Assembly: GCA_028873865.1 (NCBI GenBank)
Contig: JAPPNI010000030.1
Location: 1 to 64,000, forward strand
Direction of reading: 5' to 3'
Length of the DNA: 64,000 nt
Source of the DNA: Chloroflexota bacterium
GTDB lineage: Bacteria; Chloroflexota; Dehalococcoidia; Bin125
The notes under the pieces were generated by a model. That model saw nothing but the letters and a program-made list of their open reading frames with translations, was not told the origin of the DNA and made no database searches. This document shows positions 36,189 through 46,358 of the stretch, piece after piece. A program made the position numbers and the translations under genes. Position 1 is the first letter of the stretch, and each line of letters opens with the position of its first letter.

Positions 36189-37490
36189 ATGCTGATCGGC
36201 TACTTCACCGAGCGCCCCTACCAGGACCCGCAGACCGGATTCTTCGGCGCGACCGGACTCGACCTGACCGACCTCGACGCGTCGAACTCGGCCTATGACC
36301 CCACTGTCGGGTCGGAGCTCTACCACCGCTACCTGGACGAAAAGCTGTACGCCGAGGAGATGGGCTTCGACGCGCTGATGCTCAACGAGCATCACTCGAC
36401 TCCCTTCTGCATGGGCTCGGTGATGAACGTCGAGGCGGCGATCCTGGCGCGGATCACACGCCAGGCGAAGATCGTGCTGCTGGGCAACATCCTGCCGATC
36501 TGGGAGGACCCGCTCTGGCTGGCCGAGACGCTGGCGCAGATCGACATGATTTCCGGCGGCCGCCTGGTCACCGGTTGGGTGCGCGGCGGCGGCCGCGAGT
36601 CGGTCTCGCACAACGCGCAGGCGCCGTTCAACTGGGAACGCTTTCAGGAGGCCCACGACTTTGTCGTCAAGGCCTGGTCGACGCCGGGCCCCTTCCGCTG
36701 GGAGGGGGAGCACTACAACTTCCGCTACGTCAACCCCTGGTCACGGCCGATCCAGGACCCGCATCCGCAGATCTGGATCCCGGGGATCATGAGCCGCAAC
36801 ACGGTCAAGTGGACAGCCGAGCACCGCTATCCGTACGTCATGCTGGCCACCGACTTGGAGCCGACCAAGCAGTCATTTGAGTACTACGACGAGGTCGCCC
36901 GTGAGAACGGCTATGAGGCCGGCTCGGAGCACCACGGCTACCTGTTCAAAGTGCACGTCGACGAGACGGAGGAGCTGGCAGAGGAGGCCGGACGGCGTTA
37001 CCTGCAGGGTCCATCCAACCCGTTCCTCGAGGGCAACCAGGGGGTAGTCAAGTCACACTTGCAGAACCTGCCAGGTTTGACATCACGAACCAACGTCCTG
37101 CCCACGATCCAGAACTTCGCCGCCGCCGCCTCGCGCGGCCGCACGGCCGCGGCCGAGGCGGCGCTCGCCGCGCGCAAGGAGGAACAGCCGGAGGCAGCCG
37201 ACATCTTCGGGTCATACGAGGACCAGAAGGCGCGGATGACGATCATCACGGGCACGCCCAAGACGGTGATCCCGAAGATCCGTCACGTGCTCGAATACCT
37301 TCGACCCGGCCAGATTTTTTTCTGGGACGGCGACGGCGCGATGACGCACCAGGACTCGATGCGCTCGCTGCGGCTGTTCGGGGAGGAAGTCATCCCGGCG
37401 ACGAGGGAAATCGCCAAGGAGCTCGACCTGAAGTCCGCCTTCGAAGTCGACACCAAGACCGGCGCAGACCTCACCGCCGCCGCCGACTGA
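36189..37490 (+). CDS. LLM-class flavin-dependent oxidoreductase
   Basis: Luciferase-like monooxygenase-family protein of 433 residues. Family features: the N-terminal strand MLIGYFTERPYQ, the YAEEMGFDALMLNEHH segment, DMISGGRLVTGWVRGG, and the QIWIPG strand near residue 215. It is longer than most single-domain members and has an Ala-rich helical stretch near 320-345. FMNH2 or F420H2 could be the cofactor. The ATG at 36189 is used because the family N-terminus starts there, with CAGGA about 9 bp upstream. It lies 6 bp before the Gfo/Idh gene, so the two form an operon. Confidence 0.88.
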   Translation: MLIGYFTERPYQDPQTGFFGATGLDLTDLDASNSAYDPTVGSELYHRYLDEKLYAEEMGFDALMLNEHHSTPFCMGSVMNVEAAILARITRQAKIVLLGNILPIWEDPLWLAETLAQIDMISGGRLVTGWVRGGGRESVSHNAQAPFNWERFQEAHDFVVKAWSTPGPFRWEGEHYNFRYVNPWSRPIQDPHPQIWIPGIMSRNTVKWTAEHRYPYVMLATDLEPTKQSFEYYDEVARENGYEAGSEHHGYLFKVHVDETEELAEEAGRRYLQGPSNPFLEGNQGVVKSHLQNLPGLTSRTNVLPTIQNFAAAASRGRTAAAEAALAARKEEQPEAADIFGSYEDQKARMTIITGTPKTVIPKIRHVLEYLRPGQIFFWDGDGAMTHQDSMRSLRLFGEEVIPATREIAKELDLKSAFEVDTKTGADLTAAAD

Positions 37491-37496
37491 GCAGCG

Positions 37497-38558
37497 ATGG
37501 CCAGTCGCGAACCGAAGCGAGTCGGCGTCTTCGGCACCGGCTGGGGCACGCGAGTCTCCGTGCCCGCCTTTCGCGCCGCCGGCTGGGAGGTCGCCGGCCT
37601 GTGGAGCCGCAAGCCCGAGCGGGCCGCTTCGATGGCGGAACGCCTTGAGATCCCGTTTGCCACCCACGAAGCTGGGGAACTGCTCAGTCGCGCCGAGATC
37701 GACGCCGTCGCGATCCACACGCCGCCGCACATGCACCTCGACCTGTGCCGCGATGCCTTCGCCGCCGGCAAGCACGTGCTAGTCGACAAGCCGTTCGCCA
37801 CTAACGTCGAGGATGCCCGAGCGCTGGCCGCTGCAGCCGAAGCCTGCGACCGCACCGCGATGGTCAACTTCGAGTTCCGCTACGCCCCGCTGCGCGCTCG
37901 GGTCGAAGAGCTCTTGAGGGATGGGGCGATCGGCGCAGTGCGGCACGCTTCCGTTGATCTGCACACGACCAATCCGCTGTTGCAGATGGATCGTCCGTGG
38001 CGACTTGACCCGGCTCACGGCGGCGGACTGTTGAACGAACTTGGCTCGCACGCCATTGACCGCTTCCGCCAGTGGTTTGGGGATATCGCGTCGGTGTCGG
38101 CGCAGTTCGCCTCGTTCCCGCCCGACGATCTGCCAGCCGGGCTGAGCAGCGAGGACCAGATCGGCGCGAGTTTCAGGTTCGAGTCGGGCGCCTCAGCCAC
38201 GCTCTCGATGTGCTGGGTGTCGGACCCTCCGCTCGGTCTGCGCGTGGTGATCACCGGCTCCGAGGGCGTGATTCAGGCGACCTCGCCCGGGAGCATGCTG
38301 TCGGAGGGTGAAGTCATAATCGGCCGGGCCGGCAACGGTGACTTCACGACGGTGGAGGCACCGGGGGAAGGCTCGGGCGGGCTGCCTGGAGGAGCCGTCG
38401 GTGTGTCGGCGCGGTTGATCCAGGCCTTTGCCCAGGGCATCGACGAGGGATACTCGCCCGCCCCGAACTTCGTGGACGGTTTGCACTCGCAGCTCACCAT
38501 CGAGGCGATGCGCCAATCCGATGCCAGCGGACGAGTCGTTCGGCTGTCCGTTGGATGA
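37497..38558 (+). CDS. Gfo/Idh/MocA family oxidoreductase
   Basis: NAD(P)-dependent dehydrogenase family of 353 residues. The Rossmann motif is GVFGTGWGTRVSVPAF; the family EKP-like motif appears as VLVDKPFATN with the catalytic-region lysine; the C-terminal beta domain begins near residue 120. A His-containing segment LNELGSHAIDRFRQWFG matches the family position of the catalytic His. The substrate is probably a sugar-like or cyclic alcohol compound but is not known. It is co-transcribed with the preceding LLM gene. Confidence 0.9.
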   Translation: MASREPKRVGVFGTGWGTRVSVPAFRAAGWEVAGLWSRKPERAASMAERLEIPFATHEAGELLSRAEIDAVAIHTPPHMHLDLCRDAFAAGKHVLVDKPFATNVEDARALAAAAEACDRTAMVNFEFRYAPLRARVEELLRDGAIGAVRHASVDLHTTNPLLQMDRPWRLDPAHGGGLLNELGSHAIDRFRQWFGDIASVSAQFASFPPDDLPAGLSSEDQIGASFRFESGASATLSMCWVSDPPLGLRVVITGSEGVIQATSPGSMLSEGEVIIGRAGNGDFTTVEAPGEGSGGLPGGAVGVSARLIQAFAQGIDEGYSPAPNFVDGLHSQLTIEAMRQSDASGRVVRLSVG

Positions 38559-38565
38559 CTGCGCC

Positions 38566-39543
38566 CTAGCGCAACTCCTCGACGATCTCGGCGAGCTCCG
38601 CCATCGCCTGCATCTGCTGCTCGGGCGGGACGTCCCAGTTCGGCGTCCGATAGGCGGGGATGCTCAACGCGTGCTCGAGGCCGGCCTCCTCGTACTGTCC
38701 GAGCTTGTCCACGATCTCGTCTCGTGAACCTCCGACCACGGCCGGGAAGCCTCGGACCGAGTCGGGGTCGCCGTCGAGGAGGACCATCGGTCCGAGCATC
38801 GAGATCTCCAGCTCCGACATGTCGCGGCCGGCGCGTTCCATCTCTTCCCCGACGATGGCCAGTTCCTCGCGGATCTGGTCCGGCTCGGACGTGATCGTGT
38901 GGTAGCCCGTGCCGTAGCGAGCCACGCGTCGGGCGGCGATCCGGCCCTTGCCGCCGATCCAGATTGGGACATGCGGTTGCTGATAGCAGCCACTCAGGCC
39001 GCCCAGATTCTCGAACTGGCGGAAGTGGCCTTCGTGCGAAATCGGGTCGCGGTTGACGCCGTTGTTCCAGGCGCTGATCGCGATCGTCATCCACTCGTCG
39101 GTCAATGCGCCTCGACGGTCAAAGGGCTCGCCGCCCAATCCGAGCGCTTCGAACTCCTCTTCCATCCAGCCGACGCCGATGCCGAGCAGCACCCGGCCCT
39201 CGGAGAGCTGGTCGATCGTCGCGATCGCCTGGGCCTGGTAGAGCGGGTCGCGATAGGGAACGATCAGCACCGAGGTGCCGATCTGCACCTCCGACGTACG
39301 CACCGCGATCGCGGACATTACAGCCAGGGGGTCCATGATGTCCTGGTGATAGGCGAAGCCGGCCACGCCTGAGTCGTTGTAGGGGTAGCGGGACTTGATG
39401 CTGGCCGGCATGAAGATGTGGTCATGCACCCAGACGGAGTCGAAACCGAGCAGTTCAGCCCGCTCGGCGATGTCGATCACGTCGTTGATGTCGCCGAACT
39501 TGCCGGCCGTGCCAAAGTTGCCGATCGGGATTCCAAACTTCAT
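38566..39543 (-). CDS. LLM-class F420/FMN-dependent oxidoreductase
   Basis: A 325-residue luciferase-fold oxidoreductase resembling the TIGR03619 (Rv2161c-type) F420-dependent group. Blocks: AELLGFDSVWVHDHIFMP, the VQIGTSVLIVPYRDPLY strand, GRVLLGIGVGWMEEEFEALG and VPIWIGGKG. A strong ribosome site (GAGGAGC) lies 6 bp upstream. It is a paralogue of the next upstream gene and convergent with the Gfo/Idh gene (7-bp gap). Confidence 0.9.
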   Translation of the reverse strand: MKFGIPIGNFGTAGKFGDINDVIDIAERAELLGFDSVWVHDHIFMPASIKSRYPYNDSGVAGFAYHQDIMDPLAVMSAIAVRTSEVQIGTSVLIVPYRDPLYQAQAIATIDQLSEGRVLLGIGVGWMEEEFEALGLGGEPFDRRGALTDEWMTIAISAWNNGVNRDPISHEGHFRQFENLGGLSGCYQQPHVPIWIGGKGRIAARRVARYGTGYHTITSEPDQIREELAIVGEEMERAGRDMSELEISMLGPMVLLDGDPDSVRGFPAVVGGSRDEIVDKLGQYEEAGLEHALSIPAYRTPNWDVPPEQQMQAMAELAEIVEELR

Positions 39544-39558
39544 CGTTTCGCTCCTCGA

Positions 39559-40533
39559 CTAGGCGAATGCGGGCAGGATTTCGTCGGAGACGAACTGCAT
39601 GCTGTTCAGCACTCGTTCGACGGTGGTTTCGCCCTCGGGTTCGATCATCATCGGCGTCGCGATCAAATGCTCGACGCCGACCCGGCCGAAGGCGAGCAGA
39701 TCGGAGGCGATCTGGTCGGGCGAGCCGTGCAGCAGCGGGCGGTCGTCGTCGTCCAGCGCCGTCATTGACGGGCGGAGATTCTGCAGCAGCTGAATCTCCA
39801 GTTCGTCCGGGTCGCGGCGATCACGCTCGCAGGCGGTACGCACGCCCTCGACCTCGACCGCCATGTTCTCGACGGTCTGGAAGGCGGCGTGATAGCCGTC
39901 TCCGTAGCGCGAGGCTCGGCGCCAGGCGTTGATGCCGTTGCCGCCGATCACGATCGGTATTGTGCCGCCGTCCTCGCGACGGACGGGCTTGGGATAGGCG
40001 CCGACGTTGTGAAACTCGACGAACTGGCCGTGGAAGGAGGCGGGTCCGGGATTGGTCCACATCTCGCGCATCGCCCGCAGATACTCGTTGGTCACCGCGC
40101 CGCGACGGCGATAGTGGACCTCGGTCAGGCCGAGCGCTTCGAACTCCTCGCGCATCCAGCCGACGCCCGCTCCCAGCACGATCCGGCCGCCGGAGATCTG
40201 GTCGGCGGCAGCCAACATCTTGGCGACGACCGCGGGGTGTCGGTAGGGAATGACGAGCACGGAGCAGCCGATCTCGACGGACTGCGTCGCTTCGGCCAGC
40301 GCGCACATCACGACCAGTGGATCGAAACACTGGATCGTCGACGGCGCGGGGAACTCGCCGAGGTCGTTGTAGGGATAGCGAGATTCGATCTGGGTGGGAA
40401 CGACGATGTGATCGTTGGTCCAGACCGAGTCGAAGCCGAGGTCTTCGGCCGCCTGGGCGACATCGATGCAGGCGTTGGGACCTGACTCGTCGTTGAATCC
40501 GTTCATATTGCCGACGCCGACGCCAAATCGCAT
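39559..40533 (-). CDS. LLM-class F420/FMN-dependent oxidoreductase, second copy
   Basis: A 324-residue paralogue of the gene just downstream, sharing DLGFDSVWTNDHIVVP, SRYPYNDLG, SVLVIPYRHP and GVGWMREEFEALGL. The third in-frame ATG (40533) is preferred: AGGTGA sits 5 bp upstream, while the first ATG overlaps the ribosome site. The two LLM genes are 15 bp apart and co-transcribed. Together with the plus-strand LLM gene there are three such enzymes in under 5 kb, suggesting a pathway for several oxidations of one compound class. Confidence 0.9.
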   Translation of the reverse strand: MRFGVGVGNMNGFNDESGPNACIDVAQAAEDLGFDSVWTNDHIVVPTQIESRYPYNDLGEFPAPSTIQCFDPLVVMCALAEATQSVEIGCSVLVIPYRHPAVVAKMLAAADQISGGRIVLGAGVGWMREEFEALGLTEVHYRRRGAVTNEYLRAMREMWTNPGPASFHGQFVEFHNVGAYPKPVRREDGGTIPIVIGGNGINAWRRASRYGDGYHAAFQTVENMAVEVEGVRTACERDRRDPDELEIQLLQNLRPSMTALDDDDRPLLHGSPDQIASDLLAFGRVGVEHLIATPMMIEPEGETTVERVLNSMQFVSDEILPAFA

Positions 40534-40589
40534 GATCATCACCTGCGCTCTCGTCTCAGGCCCGCGTTGTCCGTGAATGGTACGCCTTC

Positions 40590-41696
<1,107 letters not shown>

Positions 41697-41703
41697 GTCT
41701 GTC

Positions 41704-42654
41704 ATGTCCCGCCTGCGACGGATTCGTGAGTGGATCGCCCCTCCTGTCCCGGAAGCGGGAGCGACGGCGCCGACGCTGGATGATGTCCGGCGCCAGGTGC
41801 GCCACATCGAAGTGCGCGCCCGACGAGCGCTGCGTGACGCCCTGGCCGGCGAGTACCGCACGGCGTTCCGCGGCCGAGGCCTCGAGTTTTCCGAGTTGCA
41901 ACCGTACAGCCCTGGCGACGATGTTCGATCGATTGACTGGAAGGCCACGGCCCGACTGCGCACTCCGGTCGTGCGGCGCTACGTGGAGGAACGCGAACAG
42001 ACCGTCTTGATCCTTGTCGACGTGTCCGGCTCGATGGGATACGCGGCCTCGGGACCATCGGTCCGCGACCGCGCGGTCGAAGTGGCCGGCGTGGTGGGGC
42101 TGGCTGCGGCAGCGGCCAACGATGTGGTTGGGGTCGCGGCCTTCGCCACCGACGTGGTGCTCGCCGTGCCCCCAGCCAAGGGATCAACCCACGTGTTACG
42201 CATCCTGCGCGACCTGCTCAGGCTGGAAGCCGGAGGCCGGACCGAGCTGGCCCGGGCTCTGCGCTACGCCAGACGGGTGATGCGGAAGCGGGGCGTCGTG
42301 ATCGTGATCTCGGACTTCGTCGCCACGCATCCCGACCACGTGTGGGAACCGGCCCTGGCTCAGCTCAGTCGACGGCACGATGTGGTCGCCGTCTGCCTCC
42401 GGGACACTCGCGAGACCAAGCTGGTCGCCGCCGCGGAGGGCGCGCTGGTCCACTGGGGCGGGGCGGAACGCGAGGACATGCTGCTTGCCGATGCGGGCAT
42501 CTCTGGCACCCAGCAACACGAGCTGACGTCGGAACGGGGCCGTATGCTGGCCCGCCTCAGGCAGTGCGGCTGCGACGCGGTGATGATCGATACCGACGAG
42601 GACTGGGTTCCGGCGCTGGTCGGACTCTTCCGGCAGCGGCGGAACCGACCGTGA
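41704..42654 (+). CDS. DUF58 / VWA-like protein, first module
   Basis: A 316-residue DUF58 protein. The family core motif is SPGDDVRSIDWKATARL near residue 65, then a von Willebrand A-like fold with an intact MIDAS motif DVSGS (in LILVDVSGSMGY). No transmembrane segments are seen, in contrast to the second DUF58 protein at 49214. DUF58 partners MoxR in many bacteria. It lies 7 bp after moxR and overlaps the next gene by 4 bp (GTGA). Confidence 0.92.
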   Translation: MSRLRRIREWIAPPVPEAGATAPTLDDVRRQVRHIEVRARRALRDALAGEYRTAFRGRGLEFSELQPYSPGDDVRSIDWKATARLRTPVVRRYVEEREQTVLILVDVSGSMGYAASGPSVRDRAVEVAGVVGLAAAAANDVVGVAAFATDVVLAVPPAKGSTHVLRILRDLLRLEAGGRTELARALRYARRVMRKRGVVIVISDFVATHPDHVWEPALAQLSRRHDVVAVCLRDTRETKLVAAAEGALVHWGGAEREDMLLADAGISGTQQHELTSERGRMLARLRQCGCDAVMIDTDEDWVPALVGLFRQRRNRP

Positions 42655-43532
42655 TCCGCGCCGGTATCGGGCTGCTGATCGTTCTCATCGGGGTCTTGAA
42701 CGTTGGGGTGGCCGGGGCGGATGGTCCCAGCGCCAGTGTGGTCATCGTTCCCGACGGCCAACTGACTATGGGGGATCCCGTCGAGGTGCAGGTCACCATC
42801 ACCCATGGTTCGGGCGGCCGGGTCCTGATGGACGGCTCGGTCGTGCAGATGGGCGGGATGGAGCCGTCGGCGCCGGTGGTCACTGCGGTGAGCGAGACGG
42901 AAACTCTCGTCGTCTTCCAGACCCGCGCTTTCAACACCGGCGCCTTCGACGTCGAGTTGCCGGCGGTCCCCTTCCAGGAGGCTGACGGGTCTCTGACCGA
43001 GGTTCCGCTGCGGCCGGTCTCGATCACGATCTCCTCCGTACTCGATGGCGAGAGCGAGCCACGACCGATCACGGGACCGGACCTGCTGCAAGGCGATGAT
43101 CGAACGTTCACGCCATGGATCGTGGCGGCGATTGGCGTCGGCCTGGGATTCGTCCTGGCTCGCCTGGTTCGCCGCCGTTATCGACGGCCTGCGGTCGCGG
43201 TCGTCCAGGAGGTCGACGCCGCGGTGTCGGAGACGGCGTCATTTGACATGGATCCATCGCTCGATGCTGCGGAGCAGTGCCGTCGTCTGGCGACCTCGGT
43301 CCGTTCCCGACTTGGCCACGATTGGTCGCTGCCGGCATCGGCGCTGGCATCATCGGAGATTGGCCCAGCGTTGGCGGCAGCCGGGGCGCCGGGCGTCGTC
43401 GTTTTACGGGTGACGCGGCTGCTGGAGGCCTGTGATCGGGTCCAGTACGGGGGTGAACGGCCAACGCCGGAGCGCCTGGCTGGCTATCGGCAACTCGCGG
43501 CGGCGATCTGGGCTGAGAGCGAGTCGCCGTGA
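42651..43532 (+). CDS. BatD-like membrane protein
   Basis: A 293-residue protein with an N-terminal signal or anchor helix (residues 2-22, IGLLIVLIGVLNVGVAGA), an extracytoplasmic Ig-like beta domain (about 28-145), one transmembrane helix (WIVAAIGVGLGFVLARLV near 155-175) followed by Arg-rich residues, and a cytoplasmic helical domain. This layout and its place between DUF58 and BatA fit the BatD/DUF4381 group. The GTG at 42651 overlaps the preceding stop. Sequence identity to BatD is not obvious, so the name rests mainly on context. Confidence 0.7.
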   Translation: MIRAGIGLLIVLIGVLNVGVAGADGPSASVVIVPDGQLTMGDPVEVQVTITHGSGGRVLMDGSVVQMGGMEPSAPVVTAVSETETLVVFQTRAFNTGAFDVELPAVPFQEADGSLTEVPLRPVSITISSVLDGESEPRPITGPDLLQGDDRTFTPWIVAAIGVGLGFVLARLVRRRYRRPAVAVVQEVDAAVSETASFDMDPSLDAAEQCRRLATSVRSRLGHDWSLPASALASSEIGPALAAAGAPGVVVLRVTRLLEACDRVQYGGERPTPERLAGYRQLAAAIWAESESP

Positions 43533-44494
43533 GATTTGACGATCCGGCGCTGTTCGCTCTGTTCGCGCTGTTGGCGCCCTTGCTCTGGATGCTCAGGCGC
43601 GAGGCGCGGCTGGTCCGGCCGCGCTATCTGTTGCCTCAGCTCTACGGCGCGCCGCCGCTCGCGAGTCGTGCCGGGCGTCGTATGCGAGCGCTGCCCTTTC
43701 TCGGCGCACTGCGCCTGATTGCGCTGGTCTTGATCATCATCGCCGCGGCCCGGCCGCAGGCGACGACCGTCGAGGCCGTGCGACCTGCCGAGGGCATCGA
43801 CATTGTTCTGGTGATCGACACTTCGTCTTCGATGGCGACGGCACGGCTGACTGATGATGAAACGCGAATGGACGCGGCGCGGCGGGTGGCCCGTGATTTC
43901 ATCGCCGACCGCAGAGCGAATGGGACCGATCGGATTGGGTTGGTCATGTTCCAGCGCCGCGCACTGGTGCTGAGTCCGCTGACGCTCGACCTGGATGCGA
44001 TCGACGAGATGGTCGAGGTCTCGGTGCGCAGCGGACTGATCCCCGACGGAACCGCGCTGGGTGTAGCGACGATGGAAGCGATCGACTTGCTGCGCGGGTC
44101 AGACGCGGCGTCGCGGATCGTGGTGGTGCTGACTGATGGTGAGAACAACGTTCCCGAGATTACGCCGAATCAGTCGGCCGCCGTTGCGCGGGCGACCGGC
44201 GTTCGGCTCTACACGATCGGCCTGCCATCGAACGTTCGGCAAGTCGGCGTGGGTTTCAACGAGCTGACCCTGGTGTACATGGCTGATGAGACTGGAGGTG
44301 TCTATTTTCGCGCGACCGACGCACGCGAACTGGCGGACGCCTATCAGTCAATCTCGGAGCTCGAACGTGAACGGGTGGGCGATGAGCTGTTTCTCACGAC
44401 CGTAGAACTCGCGCCGTGGTTCCTCTTGGCCGCCGGACTCCTGCTTGTCATTGAGATCGGGTTGCGTTCGAGCTGGTGGCGGAGGGTGCCCTGA
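43529..44494 (+). CDS. BatA-like VWA-domain membrane protein
   Basis: A 321-residue protein with two N-terminal hydrophobic helices (the first about residues 5-20, the second LRLIALVLIIIAAA near 65), an intact VWA domain with MIDAS DTSSS (Asp97) and VVVLTDGENN, and a C-terminal transmembrane helix (FLLAAGLLLVIEIGL). This is the usual BatA/YfbK-type topology. VWA domains bind partners through a metal ion. It overlaps the genes on both sides, so it is translated with the rest of the Bat module. Confidence 0.9.
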   Translation: MRFDDPALFALFALLAPLLWMLRREARLVRPRYLLPQLYGAPPLASRAGRRMRALPFLGALRLIALVLIIIAAARPQATTVEAVRPAEGIDIVLVIDTSSSMATARLTDDETRMDAARRVARDFIADRRANGTDRIGLVMFQRRALVLSPLTLDLDAIDEMVEVSVRSGLIPDGTALGVATMEAIDLLRGSDAASRIVVVLTDGENNVPEITPNQSAAVARATGVRLYTIGLPSNVRQVGVGFNELTLVYMADETGGVYFRATDARELADAYQSISELERERVGDELFLTTVELAPWFLLAAGLLLVIEIGLRSSWWRRVP

Positions 44495-46356
44495 TGGCCC
44501 TTGGCTCGCCGGCGATGCTTGCGCTGCTCGCCCTGATTCCGGCCGCCGGCATTGGTTGGTGGTGGCTCTGGCGAGCTCGGCGGTTACATCGGATCGCCGT
44601 CGGGTCGCAGGTGGCGGGAGTTCGTCGCGGCCTCACCTTGTCACGGACCTTGCTGCTGGTGACCCTGGTTCTGATCGCCGTCGCAGCATCCCGTCCGATG
44701 TGGGACCCGGGTGAGCAGACGCTCGGTCTGTCTGATTTCTCATTAGTCGTCGCGCTGGATGTTTCCGAGAGCATGGCGGCTGAGGATGTTGACGCCGCGA
44801 TCGGGGATCCGGTGAGTCGCCTCACAGCGGCGAAATCTGAGATCCGGCGGCTGATCGACGGACGGCGCGGCGACCGTGTGGGGCTGGTGATTTTCGCTGG
44901 CGATGCCTTTCTTCGGTTTCCCTTGACCCGCGACCACGAGGCAGCGCTGCAAGTGCTCGAGGCATTGCAGCCGGGAGAGGCGCTCGTACAACCGGGGTCG
45001 AATATCGCCAGTGCGATCGAACTGGCAACCGCCACCGTGCTCCGGGCCTCGGAGGATGATGGCACGGGCGTCATCAGCGGCGCCATCGCGGTGGTCAGCG
45101 ACGGTGAGATTCACGTCGGCGACGCCGAAGAGGCCGCCTCGGCAGCACGGAGAGAGGGCTTGCAGGTGTTCGCATTCGGCGTGGGATCGGAGCGAGGCTC
45201 GACCATTCCTCTCGGCTCGTCGAAGGAGCCGAAGCTCAACGTGGTGACCGACGCGCCGATCGTCACACGGTTGGATTCGACGCATCTACAGCGGATCGCG
45301 GCCGCCGGCGGCGGTCGTTATCTCAAGCTCGACCAACCTGGAACGATGGCGGGCATGAATGCCGATCTCGCTGCTCTGGACCTGGTCCGCGAAGTCGTTG
45401 TAGAGGAGACGGCGCTGGCCGAGCAGTTCCAGTGGTTCGCCGGAGCGGCGGCGCTCGCGCTGCTCGGTTCGCTTGCGGCGCGGGTCTTCGGATGGTCGCG
45501 TCGACGTGTCATTGGCCTCGGAGCGCTCGGCGCCGTGGCTGCATCGATGCTCGTAGCCAGCGGCTGTAGCGGAGCGGGAGTCGGGCAAGCCAATCGCGAA
45601 GGGGTCGCTCATTATGAAGCGGGCCAGTATGGCGAGGCGCTCGACACCTGGCGCGAGGCGCAGAGATTGGCCCGGTACACGGATGAAGGGATCGTTCCGC
45701 AGCTGCATCTCAACGCGGGCCGCGCCCTGCATCAGCTGGGCGAATACGAGCGCGCGGAGACCGAGACGCTGAACGCGCTTCGGTCCGAGGATGCCGCAGT
45801 TCGCGCCCTCGCCTGGTTCCACACCGGGAACCATCGTTGGGCTACGGAGGATCTACTCGGCGCACGGCTGGCGTTTGTCGAGGCGTTGCGCGAGTCACCG
45901 TCTCTGGTTGACGCGAAGGTCAACCTGGAGATCGTCAACGGCCTGCTCGCCTCGTTGCAGGAAGAAGATGATGGGCAATCGACTGGCGACCACCCGGGTG
46001 AGGGGGATCAGGCGGGCCAGCAGAGCGAATCCAGCGGATCCGATGCCAGCCTCTCGGATGAGGCAACGTCTGGCGAGGGACAGCGGAATCAGCCAGGAGG
46101 CGAGGAACAGAATCAGTCGACGGCAGGACAGGGCTCCGGAGCCAGACCAGCCACGCCTTCCTTCGGCGAGGAGGGTTCCTTACTTGAGCGCCGTCAGGAG
46201 GCGATGCAGGAGTTGCAGGCTGCGCTTGACGAATTGCCCCTGGAGAACGCCAGCCTAGAGCAGGCGCTGGCCGTGCTGGACGCGTTGCGCGCAGTCCCCG
46301 GCGAGCGTCTTGCAGCGGGACGACTCCAGTTCGCGGGGCAACCGCTGGATTGGTGA
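44494..46356 (+). CDS. BatB-BatC-like fusion: VWA domain plus TPR domain
   Basis: A 620-residue protein. The first half is BatB-like: N-terminal membrane helices, VWA domain with MIDAS DVSES, and a third hydrophobic segment near 310-330. A further short hydrophobic segment ends in LVASGCSGAG, which looks like a lipobox inside the protein. Then come TPR-like repeats (GVAHYEAGQYGEALDTW, LHLNAGRALHQLGEYERAE), a Ser/Glu/Gln-rich low-complexity linker and a C-terminal helix. BatB and BatC are separate proteins in many species. The ATG at 44494 has GGAGG 8 bp upstream and overlaps the BatA stop by 1 bp. It ends 2 bp from the convergent transglutaminase-like gene. Confidence 0.85.
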   Translation: MALGSPAMLALLALIPAAGIGWWWLWRARRLHRIAVGSQVAGVRRGLTLSRTLLLVTLVLIAVAASRPMWDPGEQTLGLSDFSLVVALDVSESMAAEDVDAAIGDPVSRLTAAKSEIRRLIDGRRGDRVGLVIFAGDAFLRFPLTRDHEAALQVLEALQPGEALVQPGSNIASAIELATATVLRASEDDGTGVISGAIAVVSDGEIHVGDAEEAASAARREGLQVFAFGVGSERGSTIPLGSSKEPKLNVVTDAPIVTRLDSTHLQRIAAAGGGRYLKLDQPGTMAGMNADLAALDLVREVVVEETALAEQFQWFAGAAALALLGSLAARVFGWSRRRVIGLGALGAVAASMLVASGCSGAGVGQANREGVAHYEAGQYGEALDTWREAQRLARYTDEGIVPQLHLNAGRALHQLGEYERAETETLNALRSEDAAVRALAWFHTGNHRWATEDLLGARLAFVEALRESPSLVDAKVNLEIVNGLLASLQEEDDGQSTGDHPGEGDQAGQQSESSGSDASLSDEATSGEGQRNQPGGEEQNQSTAGQGSGARPATPSFGEEGSLLERRQEAMQELQAALDELPLENASLEQALAVLDALRAVPGERLAAGRLQFAGQPLDW

Positions 46357-46358
46357 GC

